Assembly (NCBI GenBank): GCA_002070475.1
Contig: MWDI01000022.1
Location: 1-64,000 of the forward strand
Direction: 5' to 3'
DNA length: 64,000 nt
Origin: Firmicutes bacterium ADurb.Bin146
GTDB taxonomy: Bacteria; Bacillota; Clostridia; DUPQ01
Shown here: positions 45,953 through 55,119 of the stretch, piece by piece
Numbering within the stretch: the stretch's first letter is position 1
How the letters are laid out: each line of letters opens with the position of its first letter
Program-made: the position numbers and the translations under genes
Notes under the pieces: model-generated
Databases searched by the model: none
Seen by the model: only the letters and a program-made list of their open reading frames with translations
What the model was told of the DNA's origin: nothing

Positions 45953-48900
45953 ATGTATCTGGACCAAAGCCATGTAAAAAAGTTTCTTAATGATATGTCA
46001 CAGATGAGGTTTACTCATATGAATGATGTAAATAATATTCATATGATGGAAGTGACTGGCAAAATAAATCTCAAGGTATTAAAAGAGACTGATGTTTCAA
46101 AGATGAAATCTTATGAAAGCGGTATGATATATGAAACTGAAGGAAACAGATATCATATATTTAGGTTTAAACTCAAAGTCAGCCCTGTATATGATCAAAA
46201 ACCTTTTGTTTTAAAGGCAATTACTGGATTTGGTTATGAATGGAATGAGTATAGAAATCCGAATTTTCTTCTATTTGTAAATGGCGAACCACTGCAAGCT
46301 TTTGATTACGGCCATCATGAGTGCATAATAACTAATAGTGCGAAAGCATATGATGAATATGACTGTTTTATCTTTGAATTTTCCGGCATGAAAAAAGGAC
46401 CTGTACAACTCACCTTAAAAACCTGTTCTTTAGACTTTCCAACAGAAGATTTGTATTATGATGTATTGTGTCCTGCAGAGTCAGTACAATATATCGAAAG
46501 CGAAGCGATAAGAAAAGATACTCTGAAATACTTGATAAATGCAATAAATATGGTTGACCTAAGGAAGCCTTATTCTGATGAGTATTATGATACAGTAAAA
46601 AAAGCAGATGCATACCTTTTAGAGGAATACTATAATAATTATTGTGATGATGATACTTCGAAAGTAACAGTTGCTGCTGTAGGACATTCTCACATTGATG
46701 TAGCATGGAGATGGCCTTTAAAAGAAACAAGGCAGAAGACCGTAAGGACATTTACTACTCAGCTAAAAAATATGCAAGATTACAAAGACTATAAATTCAT
46801 AGTAAGCCAGCCTCAGCTTTATAAATATCTTGAAGAGGATTATCCTGAACTAATAGATAAGATAAAACTTGCAGTACAGAACAAACAGTGGGAGCCAGAA
46901 GGCGCAATGTGGTTGGAATCCGATTGCAATCTTGTAAGTGGTGAATCTTTTATCAGACAAATAATGCATGGGAAGAGATATTTTAAAAATATGTTTAATA
47001 AAGATTCTAGAATATTATGGCTTCCTGATGTTTTTGGATATAGTGCAGCGCTACCTCAGATTCTGAAAAAATCAGGAATTGATTATTTTTCAACATCTAA
47101 AATATCTTGGAATGAATATAATGTAATCCCGTACAACACTTTTATGTGGCAGGGCATAGACGGATCGGAAATATTCACTAATTTCATAGTCGGAGGAAGA
47201 GGTCCAGACGATAAAGGTAAGCCAAGAGTAAATTACAATGCATGGGTTGATGCAGAAAACATTATGGGTACCTGGAAGAATTACCGCGATAAGGGAATAT
47301 CAAAGGAACCTTTAATGACATATGGGCTTGGAGATGGTGGAGGCGGTCCAAGCAGAGATCATCTTGAACAAGCTATAAGGTTTGCTAGAGGAATAAAAGG
47401 AATGCCTAAGCTTGAGAATATCACTGTAATAGAATATTTTGACAGGTTATATGATAATGTCAAAGATGATAAAAGACTTCCAAAATGGGTAGGTGAGTTA
47501 TATCTGGAACTGCACCGAGGAACATATACATCAATTGCGAAAAATAAGAAAAATAATAGAAAATCAGAAATACTTATGCGTGATACAGAAGTTTTCTGTT
47601 CTTTGGCTGATAGATTAGGATTAGATGTATATGATAAGAAAAGAATATATGATACATGGGAAACAATTCTTCTTAATCAGTTCCATGACATAATCCCGGG
47701 ATCTTCAATCAAGGAAGTATATGATGATTCTGATATAGATTATGCCAGAATAATGAAAGATGGGAAAGAACTTTTGTCAAATTCCCTACATGCGTTTTCA
47801 AGGACAGTCAAAGGGGAAGACCTGTGTGTGGTTTTTAATCAGCTTGCTTTCAAACGTGTTGATATAGTAAAGCTCAGAACAGACAAATTATTTAACAGCG
47901 CATATGATTCAAATGGGAATATTATTCCAGGACAGACGATAATAGAAGACAATAAGCAGTATTTCATTTTTGAAGGCAAACTGTGTCCGATGGGTTATAC
48001 GATATTCAAACTTTCACAAGAAAAATATGAATTGAAAGATAAATCATTTATTGCATCAAATAATATGATGGAAAATGAGCATCTAAAGGTTGTTTTTGAT
48101 GAAAATATGAATATATCATCGATATATGATAAGGATGCTAAAAGAGAAGTCATAATGGAAGGCCAAAGCGCAAATAAGATAACAGCATATGAAGATAAAC
48201 CAATAAAATATCAGGCATGGGATATTAATATATACTATAATGAAAAACCATATGACATTAATGATGTGTCATATTCAGCATTAGTTGAAGATGGTCTAGT
48301 CAGAAAATGTATAAAGGTAGACCGTAAATTTATGGAAAGTACTATAACCCAGTATATTTCACTGGAAAAGAATTCTAGAAGAATAGATTTTAAGACTATC
48401 ATAGACTGCAATCATGATGATTTGCTTATAAAAGCAGCTTTTCCTGTAGATGTACACGCAAATGAAGCGACTTATGATATACAGTTCGGTAATGTGAAAA
48501 GACCTACACATTGGAATACAAGCTGGGATTATGCACGATTTGAAGTGTGCGCACATAAATGGGCTGATCTGTCTGAAGATGATTACGGAGTTAGTATTTT
48601 AAATGACTGCAAATACGGGCATGACATCAAAGGTTCTATTATTAGGCTTACATTACTTAAATCAGCAATAGAACCTTATCCGGATGCGGACAGAGGACTT
48701 CATGAGTTTACTTATTCATTATATCCGCATGTAGGTGATTTCAAGGAAGCACACACTATAGATATGGCATATAAACTAAACTATAGACCATACGCAAATT
48801 ACATAGAAAGAGGTTTAGGGGAAATTTCAAATTACAAATCTTTTGTGATAAGCAATAACGAAAATGTTATTGTAGATACATTGAAGAAAGCTGAAGATAG

Positions 48901-49093
48901 CGAACATCTGGTGTTAAGAGTTTATGAATGCTTCAACAGGCGTACAGAATGTACAATTGACCTGGGTTTTGATGTATTGCATGGTATAGAATGCGATCTT
49001 ATGGAAAATGATATCGCAGATGCAATAATAGAAGACAATGTTTTAAAATTTTCAATTAAACCATATGAAATAAAGACTTTCAAGCTGCTGTAA
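45953..49093 (+). CDS. Alpha-mannosidase, glycoside hydrolase family 38
   Basis: 1046 residues, typical of bacterial GH38. Zinc motif GHSHIDVAW with H247 and D249, catalytic nucleophile D359 in WLPDVFGYS, and zinc ligand H578 in QFHDIIPGSS. The C-terminal half holds the beta-sandwich domains of the family. There is no signal peptide, so it works in the cytoplasm on imported mannosides. It has an AGGAGG site and is third in an operon with two dehydrogenases. It probably releases mannose from short oligosaccharides; linkage preference cannot be told. Confidence 0.95.
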   Translation: MYLDQSHVKKFLNDMSQMRFTHMNDVNNIHMMEVTGKINLKVLKETDVSKMKSYESGMIYETEGNRYHIFRFKLKVSPVYDQKPFVLKAITGFGYEWNEYRNPNFLLFVNGEPLQAFDYGHHECIITNSAKAYDEYDCFIFEFSGMKKGPVQLTLKTCSLDFPTEDLYYDVLCPAESVQYIESEAIRKDTLKYLINAINMVDLRKPYSDEYYDTVKKADAYLLEEYYNNYCDDDTSKVTVAAVGHSHIDVAWRWPLKETRQKTVRTFTTQLKNMQDYKDYKFIVSQPQLYKYLEEDYPELIDKIKLAVQNKQWEPEGAMWLESDCNLVSGESFIRQIMHGKRYFKNMFNKDSRILWLPDVFGYSAALPQILKKSGIDYFSTSKISWNEYNVIPYNTFMWQGIDGSEIFTNFIVGGRGPDDKGKPRVNYNAWVDAENIMGTWKNYRDKGISKEPLMTYGLGDGGGGPSRDHLEQAIRFARGIKGMPKLENITVIEYFDRLYDNVKDDKRLPKWVGELYLELHRGTYTSIAKNKKNNRKSEILMRDTEVFCSLADRLGLDVYDKKRIYDTWETILLNQFHDIIPGSSIKEVYDDSDIDYARIMKDGKELLSNSLHAFSRTVKGEDLCVVFNQLAFKRVDIVKLRTDKLFNSAYDSNGNIIPGQTIIEDNKQYFIFEGKLCPMGYTIFKLSQEKYELKDKSFIASNNMMENEHLKVVFDENMNISSIYDKDAKREVIMEGQSANKITAYEDKPIKYQAWDINIYYNEKPYDINDVSYSALVEDGLVRKCIKVDRKFMESTITQYISLEKNSRRIDFKTIIDCNHDDLLIKAAFPVDVHANEATYDIQFGNVKRPTHWNTSWDYARFEVCAHKWADLSEDDYGVSILNDCKYGHDIKGSIIRLTLLKSAIEPYPDADRGLHEFTYSLYPHVGDFKEAHTIDMAYKLNYRPYANYIERGLGEISNYKSFVISNNENVIVDTLKKAEDSEHLVLRVYECFNRRTECTIDLGFDVLHGIECDLMENDIADAIIEDNVLKFSIKPYEIKTFKLL

Positions 49094-49118
49094 AGATCAA
49101 TTGATATTTAATTATTAT

Positions 49119-49150
49119 AAAAGATAACGGTTTTTACCGTTATCTTTTTA
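49119..49150. terminator. Bidirectional terminator between the mannosidase and HAD genes
   Basis: 11-bp perfect stem (49121-49131 with 49136-49146), loop TTTT, T-run on the + strand and T-rich DNA on the - strand. It serves both converging transcripts. Confidence 0.9.
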
Positions 49151-49175
49151 ACTTGCCGATTTTTATATTACTATC

Positions 49176-49982
49176 TTACTTATCTTTTTTAATAATGTTA
49201 TCAACAATATAAGCAATTACACCCTCGTTATTAGAGCATGCAACCATATCAGCATGTTTTTTCACTTCGTCATGACCGTTTTCTGCAACAACTGCAAATC
49301 CTGCATAATCAAGCATATCAATATCATTAAAGCCATCTCCTACTGCTATCATCTGTTTTCTATCTATGTTCAAAGCCTTTGAAAGTATTGATAAGGCAGT
49401 TGTCTTAGATATGTTGCTACTGAAGAACTCTAAAAAGTATGGCCTTGTAGTTACAGCAGTCACTGAAGCAGGGGAGAGCGTAGCTGCTTGTTCTTTAATG
49501 CTTGTAATTTTTTCCAAAGTATCAGTAAACACGAATTTTGTAGGTCCATTCTTGCATTTCGTTAAGTCTATCTGCTTCAGAAGAAGAGGAGACACGCCTG
49601 TTATGCTTGCATAATCATATGCATATTTATTCAGTTCAGAAACATATAAGATGTTATCATGCCACATACAGACAGTGCAATTGAATAACTCATTGAGTTT
49701 GAGGACATGTAGCGCATCATCTATACTCATAGTTTCATTATGTATCAAAGGCCCATCTTTACTTAGATAAACCATAGCACCATTATTTGCGACAACTGGA
49801 GATGTAAGATTTAAATCATCATATATTTTAACAACTCCGAGAAGAGGTCTTCCTGTACATAATACAAGTTTTATGCCTTTTTGTTCAAGGTAAGCAGCAG
49901 CACGGTATGTATTGTATGGAAGTTTTCCTTCATCATTGAGCAAAGTGCCATCCATATCTGTTGCAATTAATTTATAACCCAT
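49176..49982 (-). CDS. Cof-type HAD-IIB phosphatase
   Basis: 268 residues from ATG49982, just past the MATE stop and preceded by GATGAGG; an earlier in-frame ATG would overlap the MATE gene. HAD motif I is IATDMDGTLL, with nucleophile and acid Asp, motif II VLCTGRP, and motif IV VGDGFNDIDMLDYAG. The family dephosphorylates sugar phosphates, pyridoxal phosphate and others. The cap domain of about 90 residues makes it subclass IIB. The substrate is unknown. It is co-transcribed with the upstream MATE pump. Confidence 0.92.
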   Translation of the reverse strand: MGYKLIATDMDGTLLNDEGKLPYNTYRAAAYLEQKGIKLVLCTGRPLLGVVKIYDDLNLTSPVVANNGAMVYLSKDGPLIHNETMSIDDALHVLKLNELFNCTVCMWHDNILYVSELNKYAYDYASITGVSPLLLKQIDLTKCKNGPTKFVFTDTLEKITSIKEQAATLSPASVTAVTTRPYFLEFFSSNISKTTALSILSKALNIDRKQMIAVGDGFNDIDMLDYAGFAVVAENGHDEVKKHADMVACSNNEGVIAYIVDNIIKKDK

Positions 49983-49989
49983 AACCTCA

Positions 49990-51342
49990 TCAGTCCACCA
50001 GGACATTTATCCATTTCCTGCTCTTAAAACGTATTGAGCATAATATAAGTTTAGCTACTTCCTCAAGATTTACAAGAGCAATACAGTAATATATAGGCCA
50101 CTTTAGTACTACAGCAGATAAAAATGCAAGAGGAACTCCAATAAACCAAACTGAACCTGTCTCTATAATCATATTAAATTTTGTATCTCCGCCACCTCTT
50201 AATATGCCTACGATGAAAAGAAAATTCATACATTTTATTGGCAGATAAGCAGCAAGAATTAATATCGTATATGATGTAGCTTCATTACCTGCAACGGAAA
50301 AATTTAAAAAACTTGTAATCCAGCTCCCGGAAAGAGCAAACAGCACTGCAAAAGGAATAGATAGTATAATTTGGTATAAAATGATTTTACTGCTATATTT
50401 CCATGCTTTATCAACTTGTTTTTCTCCAAGAAGGTTTCCAACCATTACACCAGCTCCATTTCCGAGTCCTATGAATAAGGAAATATATATATCTAAAGCT
50501 GTCATTGAAACCTGAGCTGCAGCAACAGAAGCAGAGTTTAAGCTTCCATAAGCTATAAAATAAACAGATGTACCTATAGCCCATAATCCTTCCTGCATAA
50601 CAACAGGAAGACTTCTTTTTAGCACTGTAGTCAACAGGGAAATATCAAATGAAAAATACGTTTTTATTGTACCTTTCAAAGGACAGTTTTTATGGGTAAA
50701 TACAAAAATCATAACCATTACAAGTTCAACAATTCTTGCAGCAACTGTAGCTATAGCAGCACCCTTCACGCCAAGTGCAGAAAAACCAAGTTTTCCGAAT
50801 ATGAGTATATAATTTAAAAATCCGTTTACCAAAACAGCTACAATGCTTGTCATCATAGGAATTTTAGTCATTCGTACACTTCTCAAGTTAATTTGGAAGA
50901 CCATTGATATAGAAGTAGGTATAAAAGATAATACTGCTATTTTAAGATATTCAGTACCCATTTTTATGACATTTTCATCCTTTATAAAAATTCTTACCGT
51001 ATCTTCAGGAAATATAGATATTAACAGTGTAAGTATGACAGCAAAACTCACTCCGATACTGAATCCGATTCCCATCATGGAGTGGATTTTTGATATTTCC
51101 TTACTTCCGTAATATTGTGATGAAAATATGCCAATACCGCTTACTAGACCAAAAAGCAACATTATAAATATGAAATATGACCTGTTCGCCATACTGACTG
51201 CGGTAAGAGCATCCTCAGACAAACTTCCAACCATAAAATTGTCCAAAAGATTCACACCATTCGATAAAAGGTTTTGTATTGCTATGGGAAGCCCCACAGT
51301 TATGAGTAGTTTCAGGATTTTCCTGTTCTCATTTTTGCTCAT
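49990..51342 (-). CDS. MATE-family efflux pump
   Basis: 450 residues with 12 predicted membrane segments in two similar halves, the MATE layout. The N-terminus contains LPIAIQNLLSNGVNLLDNFMVG and the second half has LPVVMQEGLWAIGTSVYF, the equivalent repeat. MATE pumps export cationic drugs and metabolites against H+ or Na+. Na+ use would fit the predicted Na+ V-ATPase, but this is speculation. There is no ribosome site, and the -10 box lies 7 bp upstream of the ATG. It is divergent from the next gene. Confidence 0.93.
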   Translation of the reverse strand: MSKNENRKILKLLITVGLPIAIQNLLSNGVNLLDNFMVGSLSEDALTAVSMANRSYFIFIMLLFGLVSGIGIFSSQYYGSKEISKIHSMMGIGFSIGVSFAVILTLLISIFPEDTVRIFIKDENVIKMGTEYLKIAVLSFIPTSISMVFQINLRSVRMTKIPMMTSIVAVLVNGFLNYILIFGKLGFSALGVKGAAIATVAARIVELVMVMIFVFTHKNCPLKGTIKTYFSFDISLLTTVLKRSLPVVMQEGLWAIGTSVYFIAYGSLNSASVAAAQVSMTALDIYISLFIGLGNGAGVMVGNLLGEKQVDKAWKYSSKIILYQIILSIPFAVLFALSGSWITSFLNFSVAGNEATSYTILILAAYLPIKCMNFLFIVGILRGGGDTKFNMIIETGSVWFIGVPLAFLSAVVLKWPIYYCIALVNLEEVAKLILCSIRFKSRKWINVLVD

Positions 51343-51349
51343 AAAGCAT

Positions 51350-51355
51350 ATTATA
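51350..51355 (-). promoter_or_regulatory. -10 box of the MATE gene, leaderless or nearly so
   Basis: TATAAT on the - strand (complement of 51350-51355), 7 bases before the ATG, with no Shine-Dalgarno sequence. The transcript should begin at or one base before the start codon. Confidence 0.5.
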
Positions 51356-51438
51356 CATACATTTACATGATAAATACATATAATTTTAACTAAACGTTTT
51401 GCAAATAAATTATTCTATATAAACCGAATTAATATTCA

Positions 51439-51447
51439 TGATATAAT
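51439..51447 (+). promoter_or_regulatory. Extended -10 promoter of the glycosidase-aldolase operon
   Basis: TGA-TATAAT at 51439-51447. No good -35 box. The start is near 51454, leaving a 15-base leader with an AGGAG site. An AAACGTTT palindrome lies upstream near 51393-51400, a possible LacI-type operator core, weakly supported. Confidence 0.6.
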
Positions 51448-51468
51448 TATAAAGTATAGGAGTGTCAT

Positions 51469-53025
51469 ATGAGCGGTATTATGTTAAATTGGGATGACAG
51501 TGCATTCTTTTACTATATTCATAAGGGATACGGAAAGGATGTAAAAGACAAGCAAGATGCGCTTGCATGCAGTAAAGCTGTTATCGATCAGTATGAAGGT
51601 AGTGGTGTAACTGATTTTTTGATGTGCGTCAATGCTAGACTTGCATCTTTCCCATCAATAACAATGGAGAATTATGGTGATTCATATAATAGGAAAATTC
51701 AAAATAACGAAAAAGTAGATTTTTCTGATACATGGGCATCATCCTTTAATAAAGTATTCAATGAGTGGGGTATAGACTATTTTCAGATATGGTCTGACAG
51801 GTTAAAAGAGCTTGGAATTAAACCTTGGATATCCATAAGAATGAATGATGCTCATGATACATTGGCTGATACAACATTTCTAGCACCAGATTTTTATTAT
51901 AAAAACCCACAATACAGAAGAATCACTCATCATAAAACTCAAAAATATTTTGATGGCTTATTTGATTATGGAGAAGAAGAGATTAGAAAAAGATTTTTGG
52001 GTTTTATAAATGAAACACTAACCAGATACGATGTTTTCGGGATTGAACTGGATTGGATGAGGGAAGCTTTCTGTTTCAAGATTGGTATGGAACTTAAAGG
52101 GATAGAAATATTGACCAGTTTTATGCAAGATGTGAAAAATATTGTTAAAAGTCATGAAGAGAGAAAAGGACATGATATTTCTATTGCAGTCAGAGTCCCA
52201 AGCAGAGTTGAAACATGTCTATACCTTGGATTTGATGTTGCAAGATGGGCCGAATATGGACTTGTAGATAATGTTATAATTTCTCCAAGATGGTCAACGA
52301 CGGATACAGATATGCCAGTTGAGGTATGGAAAAGACTTTTACAACCTTATAAAGTGTCCCTTTCTGCAGGAATAGAAGTACTTATAAGGCAGAATAGACA
52401 AGCTGATTATACATACAATTGTATGGAAACCGTTTATGCTAATGCAGTATCATATTTTAGTGCCGGAATTGATAAACTATATCTTTTTAATTTTATGACA
52501 ATGCCAGAACTTTTCGGTGCTGACAGAGAAAATAAAGCACTTTATACTCTTTACAAGAATATGTTTGATATTCTGAAAGGATGCAAAGATATTAAAAGTT
52601 TATTAACAAAAGACAGACGTCATTTTGTTACTTTCAATGATTTAACTGCTCCATGGGAAAAAAGCTTATATTATGTGCCTGCAACATGTAATCCATCCAA
52701 ATCTGAACCGGAAATATTCAGGATAAGAACAGGAAGAGTTAGTATAAATTTACATGCCTACATACAGTTTGGTATTGATAGCAAAGAAAACAATATATGT
52801 GATGAGGATATATTTATTTATCTAAACAGCAAAAGGATAAATGGATTATCAAAAATTGATGAGCCTGACTATTATATAAAATCCGATCGTTTTATATGTA
52901 AAATACCTGATATTGGAATTCTGAATGATATAAATATCATTGAAGCATGGTCGCTTACAAAAGAATTTACAATTACTCATATAGAAATATTAATATGTAA
53001 TAAGAGGAAAGGATGGTGCAAATGA
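51469..53025 (+). CDS. Glycoside hydrolase-like TIM-barrel protein
   Basis: 518 residues. The pattern is that of an alpha/beta barrel of the GH10-like or GHL (hypothetical glycosyl hydrolase) type: WISIRMNDAHD, then YDVFGIELDWMREAFCF near residue 190 with acidic residues at a strand end, SIAVRVPSRVETC, and VIISPRWS. The C-terminal 120 residues look like a beta domain. There is no signal peptide. The exact family and substrate are not recognised. It overlaps the aldolase gene by 4 nt (ATGA), which suggests a shared pathway. Confidence 0.6.
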   Translation: MSGIMLNWDDSAFFYYIHKGYGKDVKDKQDALACSKAVIDQYEGSGVTDFLMCVNARLASFPSITMENYGDSYNRKIQNNEKVDFSDTWASSFNKVFNEWGIDYFQIWSDRLKELGIKPWISIRMNDAHDTLADTTFLAPDFYYKNPQYRRITHHKTQKYFDGLFDYGEEEIRKRFLGFINETLTRYDVFGIELDWMREAFCFKIGMELKGIEILTSFMQDVKNIVKSHEERKGHDISIAVRVPSRVETCLYLGFDVARWAEYGLVDNVIISPRWSTTDTDMPVEVWKRLLQPYKVSLSAGIEVLIRQNRQADYTYNCMETVYANAVSYFSAGIDKLYLFNFMTMPELFGADRENKALYTLYKNMFDILKGCKDIKSLLTKDRRHFVTFNDLTAPWEKSLYYVPATCNPSKSEPEIFRIRTGRVSINLHAYIQFGIDSKENNICDEDIFIYLNSKRINGLSKIDEPDYYIKSDRFICKIPDIGILNDINIIEAWSLTKEFTITHIEILICNKRKGWCK

Positions 53026-54317
53026 TAAAATTTAATCTTCTGCATCCAGCAGACCAGATAGTAATGTTAATGGAAAGAATATACAGATATGGAATGACAA
53101 CAACAAGCGGCGGCAATCTGTCAGTTCTTGATGAAAATGGTGATATTTGGATTACACCAAGCGGTATAGATAAAGGAAATTTGAAAAGAACAGATATAAT
53201 GCAGATTAAGCCCGATGGAACGGTCATAGGACCACATAAACCTTCAGTTGAGCTTCCTTTTCATGCGCATGTTTATAAGACACGTCCTGACGCAAAAGCT
53301 GTTATACATGCACATCCGCCAGCATCTGTTGCTTTTAGCATTGTACGTAAGATACCAAACGTCCATCTGGTTCCAAATATTAACAAAATATGCGGTGAAG
53401 TTGGGATGGCAGAGTATGATGTCCCAGGAAGTGAAGGCCTTGGAAAAAAAATATCTATTGCTTTTCTAAAAGGATATGATACCGTTATGATGGAAAACCA
53501 TGGAGTTATTGTTATAGGAGATAATTTGTTTAATGCATTTATGAAGTTTGAAACAATAGATATGTGCGCTAAACTGGAAATAAGAGCGAAAAGTATTGGT
53601 TGTATAAAACCATTATCTCAAAAACATATAGATATTTCGCTTCAGAAAAAAGGTGAGGATTTACAGGAGTTTGTTCCTTCAGGTTATTCATCTTTTGAAA
53701 GAGCTGTCAGACGAGAGATGTGTGAGCTTATTCATCGCTCATATGACCAGCAGTTGTTTACTAGTACGCAGGGTACATTCTCTGTAAAACTGGATGATGA
53801 CTCTTTTGTAATAACCCCGTATGGTATTGACAGAAAGTACATTGCTGTAGAGGATCTTGTAAGAATTGAAAACGGAAAATACAGAGAATCAGGAAAAACA
53901 CCTTCTCGTTCAGTTGCACTTCATCAACAGATATATAATCTGCAGCCTCATGTGAAAAGTATTATTATTTCACATCCTCCTAATATGATGGCTTTCGCTG
54001 TTACCGATGCGGTTTTCGATGCTCATACTATACCAGAGAGTTATATCGCGTTAAGAAATGTGCCTAAAATGCCATATGGATCAAGTTTTTTACAGCCTGC
54101 AATGTTTGCAAAAATCTTTGACAAGAAGACACCTGTGGTCTTAGTGGAAAATGATTGCGTAATAGTTACAGGAGCAACCCTTCTTCAGGCTTTTGATAGA
54201 CTGGAAGTAGCAGAATACAGCGCAAAAGCTCTTATTGATACCCATGTGCTTGGAGATATGATTAAAATTAATGATGAACAAACAAAACAGATAGAAAAAA
54301 GTTTTAATCTTGATTAA
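53022..54317 (+). CDS. Tandem class II aldolase/adducin-domain protein
   Basis: 431 residues from ATG53022, which sits nine bases after GGAAAGG; an ATG nine bases upstream is too close to that site. It holds two copies of the L-fuculose/L-ribulose-phosphate aldolase fold (about residues 5-200 and 215-420). The first has SGGNLSV, the acid in KPSVELPFHAH, zinc ligands in IHAHPP and ENHGV. The second keeps ISHPP but has ENDCV in place of ENHG, so its metal site is incomplete. Probably a sugar-phosphate aldolase with a structural second half. Confidence 0.85.
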   Translation: MIKFNLLHPADQIVMLMERIYRYGMTTTSGGNLSVLDENGDIWITPSGIDKGNLKRTDIMQIKPDGTVIGPHKPSVELPFHAHVYKTRPDAKAVIHAHPPASVAFSIVRKIPNVHLVPNINKICGEVGMAEYDVPGSEGLGKKISIAFLKGYDTVMMENHGVIVIGDNLFNAFMKFETIDMCAKLEIRAKSIGCIKPLSQKHIDISLQKKGEDLQEFVPSGYSSFERAVRREMCELIHRSYDQQLFTSTQGTFSVKLDDDSFVITPYGIDRKYIAVEDLVRIENGKYRESGKTPSRSVALHQQIYNLQPHVKSIIISHPPNMMAFAVTDAVFDAHTIPESYIALRNVPKMPYGSSFLQPAMFAKIFDKKTPVVLVENDCVIVTGATLLQAFDRLEVAEYSAKALIDTHVLGDMIKINDEQTKQIEKSFNLD

Positions 54318-54331
54318 GGAGGTAACTGTCT

Positions 54332-55111
54332 ATGTATAATAAAAGTGATCTCGAAATATTGGGACTTGATGAAAGTTTTACACGCGAACAGTTAGAATAT
54401 GAATATTCACTTATATTGAAGCGTGCCAAGTCGGATCCACAATTTGATATTTCCAAAGCGGAAGAAGCATATAACAGGATATTAGGATTAAAGCAACCTG
54501 AAAAGATATCAGAAGAAGAGCAAAAAAAGCGTAACAGGAAAATGAAGCTTGCTGAAAATTCCATTTTTTTTATAGCAGGAGGTATTCTTTTGTTGATTTT
54601 AGCGATTACGATTCCTTCAACGATACTAAGAAAATCAATTGATCTTCACATATGCATTTCCGGACAATTTGCTGTTGGAGATACGGAAACTTTAAAACAG
54701 GAAATACGACCTGAGGTTAAATCAAGAAAAACATCTATAGAATTCATTTACGCGTCATTTGCTACAGGGGATGACTCTGCATCATACTCTCTTCAAGCAC
54801 TATCCTTGTCACTTCTTGCAGGCGATTATGACCTTATGATAACGGATTATCAGGTATTCCGTTTCCTTGTATCCAATCCAAGCGATCTTTTAGTCAAAGA
54901 TATTTCTGAGTATCTTGATGATTTAGGAATAAGTCAGAATGATGACCGGCTTATTAAACTATATGGAGGAATCTATGGAATCAGGGTTCTTAAAAGCGAT
55001 GTGTTGGATAAGATATCTTCTAATGAGGAAGGTTACTATTTATCCATTCCAAATAAAGCAGATGATATAGATAATGCTATTTCTGCAATTGAAAAAATAC
55101 TATATAATTAG
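54332..55111 (+). CDS. J-like domain plus membrane segment plus binding-protein-like domain, function unknown
   Basis: 259 residues. The first about 50 residues follow the helix pattern of a DnaJ domain (LEILGLDESFTREQLEYEY, then KAEEAYNRILG), but the HPD loop needed to activate DnaK is absent. A basic stretch and one membrane segment (about 75-98) follow. The outside part (about 105-259) has a pattern like a small periplasmic-binding-type domain (DLMITDYQVFRFLV). I do not recognise the family. An AAGGAGG site precedes the ATG. It may sense or bind a ligand for the neighbouring catabolic genes; this is conjecture. Confidence 0.6.
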   Translation: MYNKSDLEILGLDESFTREQLEYEYSLILKRAKSDPQFDISKAEEAYNRILGLKQPEKISEEEQKKRNRKMKLAENSIFFIAGGILLLILAITIPSTILRKSIDLHICISGQFAVGDTETLKQEIRPEVKSRKTSIEFIYASFATGDDSASYSLQALSLSLLAGDYDLMITDYQVFRFLVSNPSDLLVKDISEYLDDLGISQNDDRLIKLYGGIYGIRVLKSDVLDKISSNEEGYYLSIPNKADDIDNAISAIEKILYN

Positions 55112-55119
55112 GAGATTTT

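Noticed and set aside
51391-51405. Possible cre (CcpA) site before the glycosidase-like gene
   Set aside because: The central ACGT fits, but at least three of the 14 consensus positions fail, so only a generic palindrome can be stated.
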